A stretch of 43,203 nucleotides of DNA from an uncultured Bacteroidales bacterium (GTDB taxonomy: Bacteria > Bacteroidota > Bacteroidia > Bacteroidales > Bacteroidaceae): the NCBI GenBank assembly GCA_902798615.1, contig CADBXL010000041.1:1-43203 (forward strand), written 5' to 3'. The position numbers and the translations under genes were made by a program. Within the stretch, counting starts at the first letter, position 1, and every line of letters starts with the position of its first letter. The notes under the pieces are model-generated. The model made no database searches. It worked only from the letters and a program-made list of their open reading frames with translations, and was not told the origin of the DNA. Of the stretch, positions 15,775 through 24,142 are shown in pieces.

Positions 15775-18351
15775 ATGAGATGGCTTTTACTTCTGCTGTG
15801 CCTTATGCCTGTATCCAGCTTCGCACAGCTGGAGGCCGATATAGATAGTCCTACTGAAGACGTTCTCACAGAGGCTTTTGTTAGTGAGGAGGTTATGATG
15901 GACGATCTTTTGGGTATGCTTGCTCGTTTTTCTACTTACATTATTAATGACTATGAGGAGTGTACTACGCCGAATAGTCAAGGAGAGAGATGTGGCTGTT
16001 TCAAGGGAGAAAGTTCGATGAACAGCAATGAGGCTGGTGTCCGTACTAATGCCGACCTGTCGATGATATGCGCTTTCCTTGTTAAGTATGCCCAGCCAAA
16101 GAACATACCATTGCCATCAGGTGTCACCTATGAAATGCTGAAGAAGTATGCAATGACATCTTTGACGTTTGCCTATTCCACCCATAAGGCGAACAAACTG
16201 AAGACCTGTGCCGACGGTCGATATTGGGGAAGTGTGTCGGTAAAAGATAAAGTATGGGAGTCAAGCCTTTGGGCTATGTCCGTTGCATATAGCGCTTTTT
16301 TTCAATGGAATGACTTGACTGCCAAACAGCGAGAATACATAAGGAGTTTATTGCTGGCTGAATGTCAGTATGAACTACAGCGTACTGTTCCTACAGGATT
16401 CAGAGGTGATACTAAGGCAGAGGAGAACGGTTGGGAAGCTGATGTGCTTGCCGTTACGTTAGGACTTTTCCCTGACGATCCTCTTGCCCCTATGTGGTTT
16501 AACAAGATGCGTCTTTTCGCTATAAATTCCTATAGCCATACGAATGACTCGAAGGATGAGAGCGTAATAGATCCCGGATATAATCTTGAGAAAGTGAAGG
16601 ATTTGCATATAGGTCCAAATCTATATGACGATTATACGCTTCAGAATCATAATTATTTTCATACCTCGTATCAGAATGTTGTGATGCAGGAGCTTGGAGA
16701 GGCTGCCCTTGCACTTGAGCTGTTTCAGGCAGGAGAAAAGAGAAAACATTTCTGGAAGACAACTGCTCTTATGCACAATTGTGAGGTGGTGTTTGACCGT
16801 GTCCTGGCCTGGCTTGCATTGGCTGATGCAGAACTTGCTATGCCCAACGGAAACGACTGGAGCATGTTCCTTTACGACCAGATAACATCATATACCACGC
16901 TGGCTTGTTTCCTGCGAGATCCCGATGCCCTTCTTCTTGAGAACATAGCATATCAGCAGATAAAGGCACGTCAGACAACGACGGAAGATGGTTCTTGGTT
17001 ACTTCGTCCCGATGTACAGGCTCGAAGGATGGGCGTTCAGGCGCATAGGATAATGATGACATATCTCATGCATCTCGTGAAACCTACGAAAGATCTGATA
17101 CCGACGAGATGGGACGCGTTTCGTGCACGTCATTCAAAGGCATTACTCTTCCCTTCCCAGAACATTGCCCGGGCATATACTAAGGAGCGTTTCACCACGT
17201 TCTCATGGTCGGAGGGCTTGAAGAGCTATACCGGATATTTCACATCGGATAAGGTTGACAAGAATAAGATTGTAGTGCCCTATCGCAAGCATAACACAGG
17301 AAATATCCTCGGTTGGTATAATGTTGCCGGCAAGAAGGTAAATGCCCGTCCTATGGGGAAAGGTAAGTTCTATTTCCAAGGAGACGGTTATGTTATGAAT
17401 GGTGGGCTCAATACTAATGACTCTACTCTGAACAACCGTTTCTCGCTATATAGCACCCCCCGAAATGCTTTTATCTACCTTGACTATGTAACTGCGAATG
17501 ATTCTTGCCTGATAACGGCAGAGAAGGGCGGATTATTGGCAATTAGTACTGATGAATTTACAAAGGATACACGTACTCTTTACTATCACGAACGTGGCCT
17601 TGGGAATAATGACGAGAGCATAAAGGTGGTACAGAGTGATGGTGAGGATATGGTACTTATAAACTCTGACTGGGTAAATATTGACAATGAGATTGGTGTC
17701 ATTGGTCAGAATGAGAAGATGATAGCTTTTGGCGACAAGAGCACGGAGAATAGCATCAAAACAACCAAGCTGTATCCTATGTATTCCAACGATACTCGTA
17801 CTGTTGGTAAAGGCGAGGTCGTCGGCAAGAGAAATCTTGTGTATTATGCCAATGTATCAGCTATTGACATGTGTTTGATGAGCCAGCGTCTCTGTCCTTT
17901 GAAACAACAGTTGCCAGATGGATGGAATGGTATCATTGCTCCTGACAGTTGTGGAGCATATCTCTTTATCAGTAATTTCGATGGTAGAACAACAGAGGAT
18001 GCCCTTGAGGATGTACAGTATCCTCTCACCAAGGACGGTGAAGACTGGGAAATGTGGGCTCCTGTGTTTAATGTAGAGACTTATATTGCGGATAGCCATT
18101 CTACTGCCACTTTCACGCTTGAGCAGAACCGTTCTTTTGCCCAGCCAATCAATTTCTTTATCAAGGGCGATAATGTTATTGCTTTTTCTGCTTCTGAGAC
18201 AATAGCCTATGTTACGGCACGAAAAAACACCACCATTACTATGGCGGTGTGTGTGGATAATATGGAAGAACTTGTCATCAAGAATGTAAAGCTCAAAGCC
18301 GGTCAGACTGTTGTCGTGCTTGTCAAGGATGGGGATTTTGTTGTGGTGTGA
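15775..18351 (+). CDS. large secreted protein, probably an alpha/alpha-toroid carbohydrate-active protein
   Basis: The substrate and activity are not recognised. An N-terminal signal peptide (MRWLLLLLCLMPVSSFA, cleavage likely before Gln18) shows export. Residues about 40-450 are alpha-helical with aromatic and His-rich motifs (ENGWEADVLAV near 222, NLYDDYTLQNHNYFHTSYQN near 283-302) that recall the toroid domains of heparinase II/III-like polysaccharide lyases. Residues about 470-858 look beta-rich (GNILGWYNVAGKKV, RNAFIYLDYV), as in the beta-sandwich half of such enzymes. The 858-residue length fits that architecture. The family link is by eye only, so a precise function is not claimed. It shares direction and close spacing with the receiver gene. 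Confidence 0.6.
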   Translation: MRWLLLLLCLMPVSSFAQLEADIDSPTEDVLTEAFVSEEVMMDDLLGMLARFSTYIINDYEECTTPNSQGERCGCFKGESSMNSNEAGVRTNADLSMICAFLVKYAQPKNIPLPSGVTYEMLKKYAMTSLTFAYSTHKANKLKTCADGRYWGSVSVKDKVWESSLWAMSVAYSAFFQWNDLTAKQREYIRSLLLAECQYELQRTVPTGFRGDTKAEENGWEADVLAVTLGLFPDDPLAPMWFNKMRLFAINSYSHTNDSKDESVIDPGYNLEKVKDLHIGPNLYDDYTLQNHNYFHTSYQNVVMQELGEAALALELFQAGEKRKHFWKTTALMHNCEVVFDRVLAWLALADAELAMPNGNDWSMFLYDQITSYTTLACFLRDPDALLLENIAYQQIKARQTTTEDGSWLLRPDVQARRMGVQAHRIMMTYLMHLVKPTKDLIPTRWDAFRARHSKALLFPSQNIARAYTKERFTTFSWSEGLKSYTGYFTSDKVDKNKIVVPYRKHNTGNILGWYNVAGKKVNARPMGKGKFYFQGDGYVMNGGLNTNDSTLNNRFSLYSTPRNAFIYLDYVTANDSCLITAEKGGLLAISTDEFTKDTRTLYYHERGLGNNDESIKVVQSDGEDMVLINSDWVNIDNEIGVIGQNEKMIAFGDKSTENSIKTTKLYPMYSNDTRTVGKGEVVGKRNLVYYANVSAIDMCLMSQRLCPLKQQLPDGWNGIIAPDSCGAYLFISNFDGRTTEDALEDVQYPLTKDGEDWEMWAPVFNVETYIADSHSTATFTLEQNRSFAQPINFFIKGDNVIAFSASETIAYVTARKNTTITMAVCVDNMEELVIKNVKLKAGQTVVVLVKDGDFVVV

Positions 18352-18434
18352 CCCTCCTACCCCCAAAGGGGAGTGTTACTTGTACGGTTGAAAATTCTAT
18401 CTTTCAAGTTCATTTGTCTCGCCTCTACCTTAAG

Positions 18435-18478
18435 TCCGTTCTACCTCCGTTCCAGGTCCGTTGTAAGTCCGTTCCCGG
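18435..18478. repeat. 11-bp phased array, TCCGTT units
   Basis: Units TCCGTTCTACC, TCCGTTCCAGG, TCCGTTGTAAG and TCCGTTCCCGG begin at 18435, 18446, 18457 and 18468, exactly 11 bp apart. Same family as the arrays at 13074, 25294 and 34756; no matching purine-rich half is obvious here. Confidence 0.75.
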
Positions 18479-18686
18479 AACTATAGGATCATAGGAGGAA
18501 GAACCTCGATTTTACTGAACGCAAAGACGCTAAGGCGCAAATAGTTTATCTGACCACGGAAAGCAGGAAAGAAACGGAATTTCGAGCTTGCGCTCGTGAT
18601 GTGGAAAGTAAATTCTAAGCAAATTAAACCAGTAAATTAGAATCGGTAAATTAATGTGGTATTACACGTTCTCACTCCGTGAGGAA

Positions 18687-18732
18687 ACATTAATTCCCAT
18701 TAATTAAACATTAATTTCGCATTAATTTTCTA
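18687..18732. repeat. CATTAATT array, period 10-11 bp
   Basis: CATTAATTCC, CATTAATTAAA, CATTAATTTCG and CATTAATTTTC follow each other with a 10- or 11-bp period. A related array is at 22616-22648. Confidence 0.6.
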
Positions 18733-18776
18733 AGTTGTTTTATTGGGAGATACCCCAAGGGATATTATGATTTGTA

Positions 18777-19616
18777 TTATATGTGAAAAACTCGTTTTGC
18801 CGTTACCGTTGTAATATCTGCCAGAGCCTCGTTGCTCGTGCCGTAAGCCAAAGCCAGTTTCTCTATGATGAAAGGGATGAACGAAGACTCGTTTCTTTTG
18901 CCTCTGTGTGGGGCAGGAGCCATATAGGGGGCATCTGTTTCAAGAACGATTCTTTCCAAGGGAACAACGGTGGCAAGGTCTTCGGCAAGATGACTTTTCT
19001 TGAATGTTGAGACACCACCTATTCCGAGTACGAATTTATCAAACTGCAATAGCTCTGTGGCCTCATGCTGATTACCGGTAAAGCAATGGAAAACACCTCC
19101 TGGCAGTTCCTTCTCGTATCTGCGGATAATCTTCACCATCTCATTCTGAGCCTTGCGACAATGAATCATAAGGGGAAGTTGTGTCTCTACGCTCCATTGT
19201 ACCTGTTGCTCAAAGGCATCAAGCTGTTCTTTCTCAAATTCGCGTGACCAGTAGTAGTCAAGACCTACCTCGCCGATGGCTATATAGTTGCCGTTGGGAA
19301 TTTCTTGGTGCATCTTATCAAGCACCTCCTTGTAATCCTCTTTTACATCCTCAGGATGAAGACCGAGCATAGGACGGATAAAGTCGGGAAAGCGTTCGCA
19401 AACAGCCTTCATTGTGGCTATAGAGTCATAGTTGATGCCTGGGCACAATAACTGTATGGCACCAGCCTCTTTTGCGCGTGCTATTACCTCGTCAAGGTCA
19501 TCCTTGAATTCCTCTCCGTCGATGTGGGTGTGGGTGTCGATGAATGAAACGGCCTCTCCCCCCGTCCTCCCCCATAGGGAGAGAGCCGGAGAGCTAAGGG
19601 CAATGTTATTATTCAT
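18777..19616 (-). CDS. TatD-family metal-dependent hydrolase (DNase-like)
   Basis: TatD proteins are TIM-barrel metal-dependent 3'-5' exonucleases or related hydrolases. The 279-residue product has the metal ligands in order: FIDTHTHID, the GEVGLDYYW glutamate, MIHCRKA histidine, FHCFTG histidine and LETDAPY aspartate. Normal TatD proteins start a residue or two before FIDTH; here 26 extra residues precede it and about 14 of them are encoded by one arm of a GC-rich inverted repeat (19551-19590). No closer in-frame start codon exists, so the repeat appears to have replaced the native start. It is last of three minus-strand genes. Confidence 0.88.
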   Translation of the reverse strand: MNNNIALSSPALSLWGRTGGEAVSFIDTHTHIDGEEFKDDLDEVIARAKEAGAIQLLCPGINYDSIATMKAVCERFPDFIRPMLGLHPEDVKEDYKEVLDKMHQEIPNGNYIAIGEVGLDYYWSREFEKEQLDAFEQQVQWSVETQLPLMIHCRKAQNEMVKIIRRYEKELPGGVFHCFTGNQHEATELLQFDKFVLGIGGVSTFKKSHLAEDLATVVPLERIVLETDAPYMAPAPHRGKRNESSFIPFIIEKLALAYGTSNEALADITTVTAKRVFHI

Positions 19617-19693
19617 TTTTTATGTGTGATTATTGTTCAACCTCTATTTGCATTCCGGCTCCCTCCCTACGGGGGAGGGCGGGGGGAGAGGCC
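19551..19693. repeat. inverted repeat with 40-bp arms at the start of the TatD-like gene
   Basis: Arm 19551-19590 begins GGCCTCTCCCCCCGTCC and arm 19654-19693 is its reverse complement with 3 mismatches in 40. The spacer is 63 bp. The left arm lies inside the coding sequence; the right arm lies just beyond the stop of the polyprenyl synthase gene. Confidence 0.9.
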
Positions 19694-19706
19694 ACTTTGT
19701 GGGCCA

Positions 19707-20663
19707 TTACTTCTCCCTCTTCATCATCTTGGCTGCATACTCCCTGAGAGCAACCTTTTTTCCTTCGGCAACGCTAACCTTATTGAGTGCCTCGATAGCC
19801 TCGTGATAGTATTCCTCCATTTTTGCCTTAGCCATAAGGTCGATACCGAGTTTGTTGTAGATAGCGGTCACGGCTGCTACCTTTTCCTGACGGTCGAACT
19901 CCTTGGCTGCAATCCAACGAGAGAGTTCGGCCTTTGTCTCGCCCTCAGCCTTGTTGAAGGCATTGATAAGCATGTATGTCTTCTTGTTGCTTGTGATATC
20001 GCCACCGATAGCCTTGCCGAAAACCTTAGGATCGCCATACACATCAAGGAAATCGTCCTGAAGCTGGAAGGCAAGTCCCATACGCTCGCCAAAGCGATAC
20101 AGAAGGTCTATGTCCTCCTTTGGAGCATCAGCCATTATAGCGCCAATCTTCATGGCACAGGCAAGCAGAACGCTTGTCTTGAGGCGAATCATCTCAATAT
20201 ATTCCTCCTCACGAACATCATCGCGAGTCTCAAATTCCATGTCGTACTGCTGTCCCTCGCCAATCTCCAAAGCTGTAGTGGTGAAACAATCGAGAACGGC
20301 AGGCAACTTATCTGCAGGACAGTTCTGCATCCTCTGGTATGCAAGTACGAGCATAGAGTCGCCTGAAAGTATTGCGGTATTAGCATCCCATTTCTTGTGA
20401 ACGGTAGGCTGACCACGACGCACATCCGCATTATCCATAAGGTCATCGTGCAGAAGCGTGTAGTTGTGGTATGTCTCCAGACCTATTGCCTGTGGAAGGA
20501 TAGACTCAGGGTTATCCTTATAGAGGTTGTACGACATCAGCATAAGCATAGGGCGGATGCGCTTTCCTCCAAGGTCGAGAACATACTTTATCGGTTCATA
20601 AAGTGAATAAGGCTTGCGGTCGTATGGCAAGTTTGAGAGATAGTCTTGAATAAGATTAAGCAT
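19707..20663 (-). CDS. polyprenyl (short-chain isoprenyl) diphosphate synthase
   Basis: Condenses isopentenyl diphosphate with allylic diphosphates to make linear trans-prenyl diphosphates used for quinones or lipid carriers. The 318-residue product has both aspartate-rich motifs: LLHDDLMDNADVRRG (first DDxxD, residues about 80-84) and FQLQDDFLDVYGD (second). GGKRIRP near the N-terminus binds IPP. A tyrosine five residues before the first motif suggests a short product (C15-C20), but chain length cannot be fixed by eye. It lies between the PorQ-like and TatD-like genes on the same strand. Confidence 0.88.
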   Translation of the reverse strand: MLNLIQDYLSNLPYDRKPYSLYEPIKYVLDLGGKRIRPMLMLMSYNLYKDNPESILPQAIGLETYHNYTLLHDDLMDNADVRRGQPTVHKKWDANTAILSGDSMLVLAYQRMQNCPADKLPAVLDCFTTTALEIGEGQQYDMEFETRDDVREEEYIEMIRLKTSVLLACAMKIGAIMADAPKEDIDLLYRFGERMGLAFQLQDDFLDVYGDPKVFGKAIGGDITSNKKTYMLINAFNKAEGETKAELSRWIAAKEFDRQEKVAAVTAIYNKLGIDLMAKAKMEEYYHEAIEALNKVSVAEGKKVALREYAAKMMKREK

Positions 20664-20771
20664 ATTTTCAATTACGAATTACTAATTACAAATTACTTGT
20701 TTACTATTTATGAGTTACGAATTGCGAATTGTGCAAACTTGATAATTTGTAATTCGTAATTCGTAATTAAG
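20664..20771. repeat. heptamer-rich inverted repeat between polyprenyl synthase and PorQ-like genes
   Basis: AATTACG/AATTACT/AATTACA-type 7-bp units (about 20669-20695) face TAATTTG/TAATTCG/TAATTCG units (about 20739-20767), forming AT-rich arms. The spacer includes two further diverged units. Same unit as the arms at 34466 and 35304. Confidence 0.65.
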
Positions 20772-21731
20772 TCAAAGCGTAAACGCTGCATTTATCATCA
20801 GGCTCGAAGAGCTTACATGATACTTTGCGTAGGACACTCCGAGAGAGAAACTATCGAGTATCAATCCGCCTCCGAATGAAAATCCGGCTCCGTGGGAGCT
20901 ATCAGATTTGTCGCCAAAGCTATCGTATGTGCCGACCTTCATCTCATGTGCCCTTCGGAGGTTATATCCAGCGGAGAGATATATCTGGTCGCTTAGTAGA
21001 AGGTCTGCTCCAATCACCATGTGTCGGAAAAGTGAATAGTTCCAACGGGTAAGGTCAACAGCCGTAAGGCTAAGGCGGAAAGGAGTGCCTATCAAGCGTT
21101 TCGTGACACCGAGCTGTAAATCGGCTGGCATAGATTCGTATTCCTCATCGTATGCAGATAGCTGCCCTCCGAGGTTCTTTGCCACTATTGAAGCAGAGAA
21201 ATCATTTTCTTCATCGTAATAGTTCAAACCAAGGTCAATACCTGCTGCGGTACTGCTATAGTCGCCAATCTTAGAATATATGAATCGGGCTGTCACTCCA
21301 CCCATCAGATTCTTTGCAAGAGGATATGACAGCGTGCCGTTAAGGGCAAGGTCGGAAGCGTTGAATTCGCCAAGGATAGTGCCTTCTGCATTGGTGTGCT
21401 TCATACTGCCATAATTCATGAATTGCGCCGCCACTCCAATAGTTGCTTTCTCTCCTTGTGCAAAAGCATATCCAGCCGAGAAGAGATTCGCACCGCTCAT
21501 ATAGTTCATATATCCGAGATTCAAGGTCCTGTCGGTAACAGAAGAAAGCAATGCCGGATTATGTATGGCGAGTGCTGCATCATCCTCAATGAGAGATATG
21601 TTATCTCCACCCAAGGCTGCCGCGTGCGAACTTACAGGCAAACGCAGAAAATTGTATATTGTCTGCGACTCCTGAGCGTGTATTGCAAGCGAAAAACCGA
21701 CCAAAAGGAGGAGAATTAGAGCTTTTTTCAT
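20772..21731 (-). CDS. porQ: type IX secretion system protein PorQ-like
   Basis: PorQ is an outer-membrane beta-barrel accessory of the Bacteroidetes type IX secretion system, working with PorU/PorZ-type proteins on cargo processing. The 319-residue product has a signal peptide (MKKALILLLLVGFSLAIHA), then the family motif AAALGGDNISLIEDDAALAIHNPALLS and many amphipathic beta strands ending in an aromatic/hydrophobic residue (SLMINAAFTL). It is first of a minus-strand trio. The two BspA-like proteins nearby carry tails of the kind that could be cargo. I am fairly sure of the family, less so of the symbol. Confidence 0.78.
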   Translation of the reverse strand: MKKALILLLLVGFSLAIHAQESQTIYNFLRLPVSSHAAALGGDNISLIEDDAALAIHNPALLSSVTDRTLNLGYMNYMSGANLFSAGYAFAQGEKATIGVAAQFMNYGSMKHTNAEGTILGEFNASDLALNGTLSYPLAKNLMGGVTARFIYSKIGDYSSTAAGIDLGLNYYDEENDFSASIVAKNLGGQLSAYDEEYESMPADLQLGVTKRLIGTPFRLSLTAVDLTRWNYSLFRHMVIGADLLLSDQIYLSAGYNLRRAHEMKVGTYDSFGDKSDSSHGAGFSFGGGLILDSFSLGVSYAKYHVSSSSLMINAAFTL

Positions 21732-21752
21732 CCTAATTAAAGAAATTTACGG

Positions 21753-21760
21753 CAAAGATA
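21753..21760 (-). promoter_or_regulatory. -7 promoter box of the PorQ-like gene
   Basis: On the minus strand this reads TATCTTTG, matching TAnnTTTG, 21 bp before the ATG at 21731. A clear -33 TTTG is not seen. Confidence 0.5.
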
Positions 21761-21783
21761 GCATTTTTTTCCAATATCATTGC

Positions 21784-21791
21784 TAAATTTG
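21784..21791 (+). promoter_or_regulatory. -7 promoter box of the TonB-like gene
   Basis: TAAATTTG matches TAnnTTTG, 43 bp before the GTG start at 21835. It is divergent from the box at 21753-21760, so the 103-bp gap appears to carry two back-to-back promoters. Confidence 0.5.
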
Positions 21792-21834
21792 CACTCGAAT
21801 TTAATATAAAAACGCATTTTACCACTATTTTATT

Positions 21835-22527
21835 GTGGAAGTAAAGAAATCACATAAAGCAGATCTTGAACATCTTCGTCCGTGGATGTTTCTCGGCGCA
21901 TTCGTCATGATGGCTCTACTCTTCATCCTTGTGCTTGAAGTGCATATTGGTGGAGGAAAGGACGATTTTGACGATTTCGACGATGATATAGCCATGGATT
22001 TGAACATAAAGCCGAACGATCAGCGTGACATGATTTCTGCGGCAGAAAAGACCAAGCAGGTAGAACAGTCGGAGAAACTGAATAAAGTTGATAATCTCTC
22101 GGACATTCCGCCAGAGGTTCTTGATGTGGTGAAATTCCAACCCGAAGAATCTGATGATGAGGAACTTCTTGAAGAAGAGAAGGATGAGCCTATTAATCAG
22201 AATGAAAATGATCCCGAGACTCTTCGTATTGTTCAGGAGCTGCCTATGTATCCAGGTGGAATGGTAGAATTCATGAAGTGGCTCACAAAGAACTTGAAGT
22301 ACCCTTCTGCCGCCCTGAGAAGTAAGATAGAAGGTAAGGTGATGATTAGTTTTATCGTCAATACCGATGGTACTATTTCTGATATAAAGGTAGTGAAGAA
22401 AGCCCATCGCTTGCTTGATGCCGAAGCTCTGAGAGTTGCCAAGCTGATGCCTAAGTGGGAACCCGGGAAAGATCACGGAAAGGTATGCCGTACAATGGTT
22501 GCTATACCTATTGTGTTTGAGATATAA
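21835..22527 (+). CDS. TonB-like energy transducer
   Basis: TonB proteins carry proton-motive force from the inner membrane to outer-membrane transporters. The 230-residue product has one transmembrane segment (residues about 16-36), a periplasmic acidic linker (unusual clusters DDFDDFDDDIAMD and EESDDEELLEEEKDE instead of the common Pro/Lys-rich stretch) and a C-terminal TonB domain with YPGGMVEFMKWLTKNLKYP, GKVMISFIVNTDGTI and the final MVAIPIVFEI. The start is GTG at 21835, giving MEVKKSHKADLEHLRP, a form seen in other Bacteroidetes TonB proteins. It appears monocistronic. Confidence 0.88.
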   Translation: MEVKKSHKADLEHLRPWMFLGAFVMMALLFILVLEVHIGGGKDDFDDFDDDIAMDLNIKPNDQRDMISAAEKTKQVEQSEKLNKVDNLSDIPPEVLDVVKFQPEESDDEELLEEEKDEPINQNENDPETLRIVQELPMYPGGMVEFMKWLTKNLKYPSAALRSKIEGKVMISFIVNTDGTISDIKVVKKAHRLLDAEALRVAKLMPKWEPGKDHGKVCRTMVAIPIVFEI

Positions 22528-22910
22528 TTTGTGTTGGATGATGCCGAACAGCAATTCCTTTATTTTTTACTATTGGTGGCTGGTAAAGTGAGTTCGACGA
22601 AAACATATAATTTTCCATTAATAACCAATTAATTTCGTATTAGTTTTCTGTAAAGTACAAGCATCAGAAATGCTCCATGTAATTGTTCGCTTAGGCTAAA
22701 GCAAGTCGTCGAACTCATGTTAAGTACCAGTCCTAGGTTTATCCAATCAAAAAAAATACCGGACAGCAATAATTTTAACCTTAAAATTTGGCAATATCAA
22801 AGAAAACGATCACTTTTGTACCTGCATTTCGGAAAACAGATGTGTTTTTCGGAAAAGATGTAGAAAATAAATTCTTTTAACCAAAAACTAAACATAATCT
22901 TTTAGAAAAA
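22528..22910. other. 383-bp intergenic region
   Basis: No gene is seen. It has a perfect 11-bp inverted repeat (GAGTTCGACGA at 22590-22600, TCGTCGAACTC at 22708-22718), a three-unit 11-bp array (22616-22648: CATTAATAACC, AATTAATTTCG, TATTAGTTTTC), a promoter (22787-22818), and a direct repeat TTTCGGAAAA in the leader just downstream. Confidence 0.6.
22787..22818 (+). promoter_or_regulatory. Bacteroidetes-type promoter of the BspA-like genes
   Basis: TTTG at 22787-22790 and CACTTTTG at 22811-22818 (one mismatch to TAnnTTTG) are 20 bp apart. The resulting leader would be about 85-90 nt before the ATG at 22911. Confidence 0.5.
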
Positions 22911-24140
22911 ATGAAGACTAAGAAACAAAGACTTTACAGTAGGTGCATTATGCTTGCATTAGCATTGATGACATCTGTGGTATCGGTTGCCCAGACCCAG
23001 ACTAAGATCGGGGGAATCTATTACAATCTTGATTCAGAAAATAAACAGGCGTTTGTCGCTTCTGAAAGTGGTAGTCAAGGGGGATCGTACTCTGGTGCGG
23101 TGGCTATTCCTTCAACCGTGAAAAGTGGAAACGTGACTTACAACGTTGTAGCTATTGAGGCTATAGCTTTTTTCAAGTGTGAGAATCTCACTTCTATTAC
23201 CATCCCTAACTCTGTGGAATACATAGGTTTTGCAGCTTTCAATAATTGTACTTCCCTCAAGGCGCTCAATATCCCAGCTTCGGTAAAGACTATTGATGCT
23301 GACGCTTTTGCGTATTGTCCCAGACTTAAGACAATTACGGTTGATCCTGCTAATACCGTATATGATAGCCGAAACAACTGTAATGCAATCATCCATACCG
23401 CAACAAATGAGCTTATTCTTGGTTGCGTGAATACTAAGATTCCAAGTACGGTGACAAGAATAGGGATAGACGCATTTAATACAGTAGATATGTCAAATAT
23501 CAATATTCCTAATTCGGTGACGAGTATAGGCAGTAGAGCCTTTGAGGGATGTGAAAATCTAAGTTCTATAAAGATTCCAGAGTCAGTAACTGTGATAGGT
23601 CAGAATGCTTTCAGTTGGGATGCTGTTCTCAGTAGTGTGGAGTTGCCTTCAACGTTGCTAAAAATAGATGACTATGCTTTCTCTGAGTGCGGTTCGATAT
23701 GGGGAATTGTCTTGCCTGATAATTTGAAGACGATTGGAGCAGGGGCATTCAAGTCTTGCTTGAACATTTGTGAAATTACTATACCTGCTTCTGTTACGGA
23801 AATTGGCCATGATGCGTTCCAGGACTGTATGAGTCTTGAAAAGGTAACATTCATGTCAACAACTCCACCTGATATCGCCTCTGCTATATTCAATAAGAAA
23901 GTTGAGATACATGTACCAGAAGGATATAAGGCTGCATACGAGAATATTGCAGGTTTTAAGAACTGCACGATAATAGATGACGTGAAGGTGCCAGGAAATA
24001 GCGAAACGGCTGGAATTTCTTCACTAAACGCAGAACTCTCCCCACTCAACTCTAAAATATTCACGTTGAACGGTAAGCGTATCTCTGCTCCTCGTAAGGG
24101 GATAAACATCATTAATGGCAAGAAAATTATATTGAAGTGA
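22911..24140 (+). CDS. BspA-like leucine-rich repeat surface protein
   Basis: BspA-like proteins are exported and in oral Bacteroidetes mediate adhesion. The 409-residue product has a signal peptide (ending near SVVSVAQ, residues about 10-29), a divergent N-terminal region, then about eight LRR_5 repeats of the form LTSITIPNSVEYIGFAAFNNC, and a short C-terminal segment (IFTLNGKRISAPRKGINIINGKKI) typical of Prevotella surface proteins and plausible as a type IX sorting tail. Its stop TGA is 2 bp before the ATG of a paralogue, so the two genes are probably cotranscribed and arose by duplication. Confidence 0.87.
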   Translation: MKTKKQRLYSRCIMLALALMTSVVSVAQTQTKIGGIYYNLDSENKQAFVASESGSQGGSYSGAVAIPSTVKSGNVTYNVVAIEAIAFFKCENLTSITIPNSVEYIGFAAFNNCTSLKALNIPASVKTIDADAFAYCPRLKTITVDPANTVYDSRNNCNAIIHTATNELILGCVNTKIPSTVTRIGIDAFNTVDMSNINIPNSVTSIGSRAFEGCENLSSIKIPESVTVIGQNAFSWDAVLSSVELPSTLLKIDDYAFSECGSIWGIVLPDNLKTIGAGAFKSCLNICEITIPASVTEIGHDAFQDCMSLEKVTFMSTTPPDIASAIFNKKVEIHVPEGYKAAYENIAGFKNCTIIDDVKVPGNSETAGISSLNAELSPLNSKIFTLNGKRISAPRKGINIINGKKIILK

Positions 24141-24142
24141 TT

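Larger units (their letters stand above)
18352..18776. other. 425-bp intergenic region with repeats
   Basis: No gene is seen. It contains a CCCC-AAA-GGGG stem (18361-18371), an 11-bp array of TCCGTT units (18435-18478), the sequence ACGCAAAGACGCTAAGGCGC, a hairpin CGAGC-TTGC-GCTCG, a partial GGTATTACAC motif near 18659, and a CATTAATT array (18687-18732). The genes on both sides are convergent. Confidence 0.65.
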
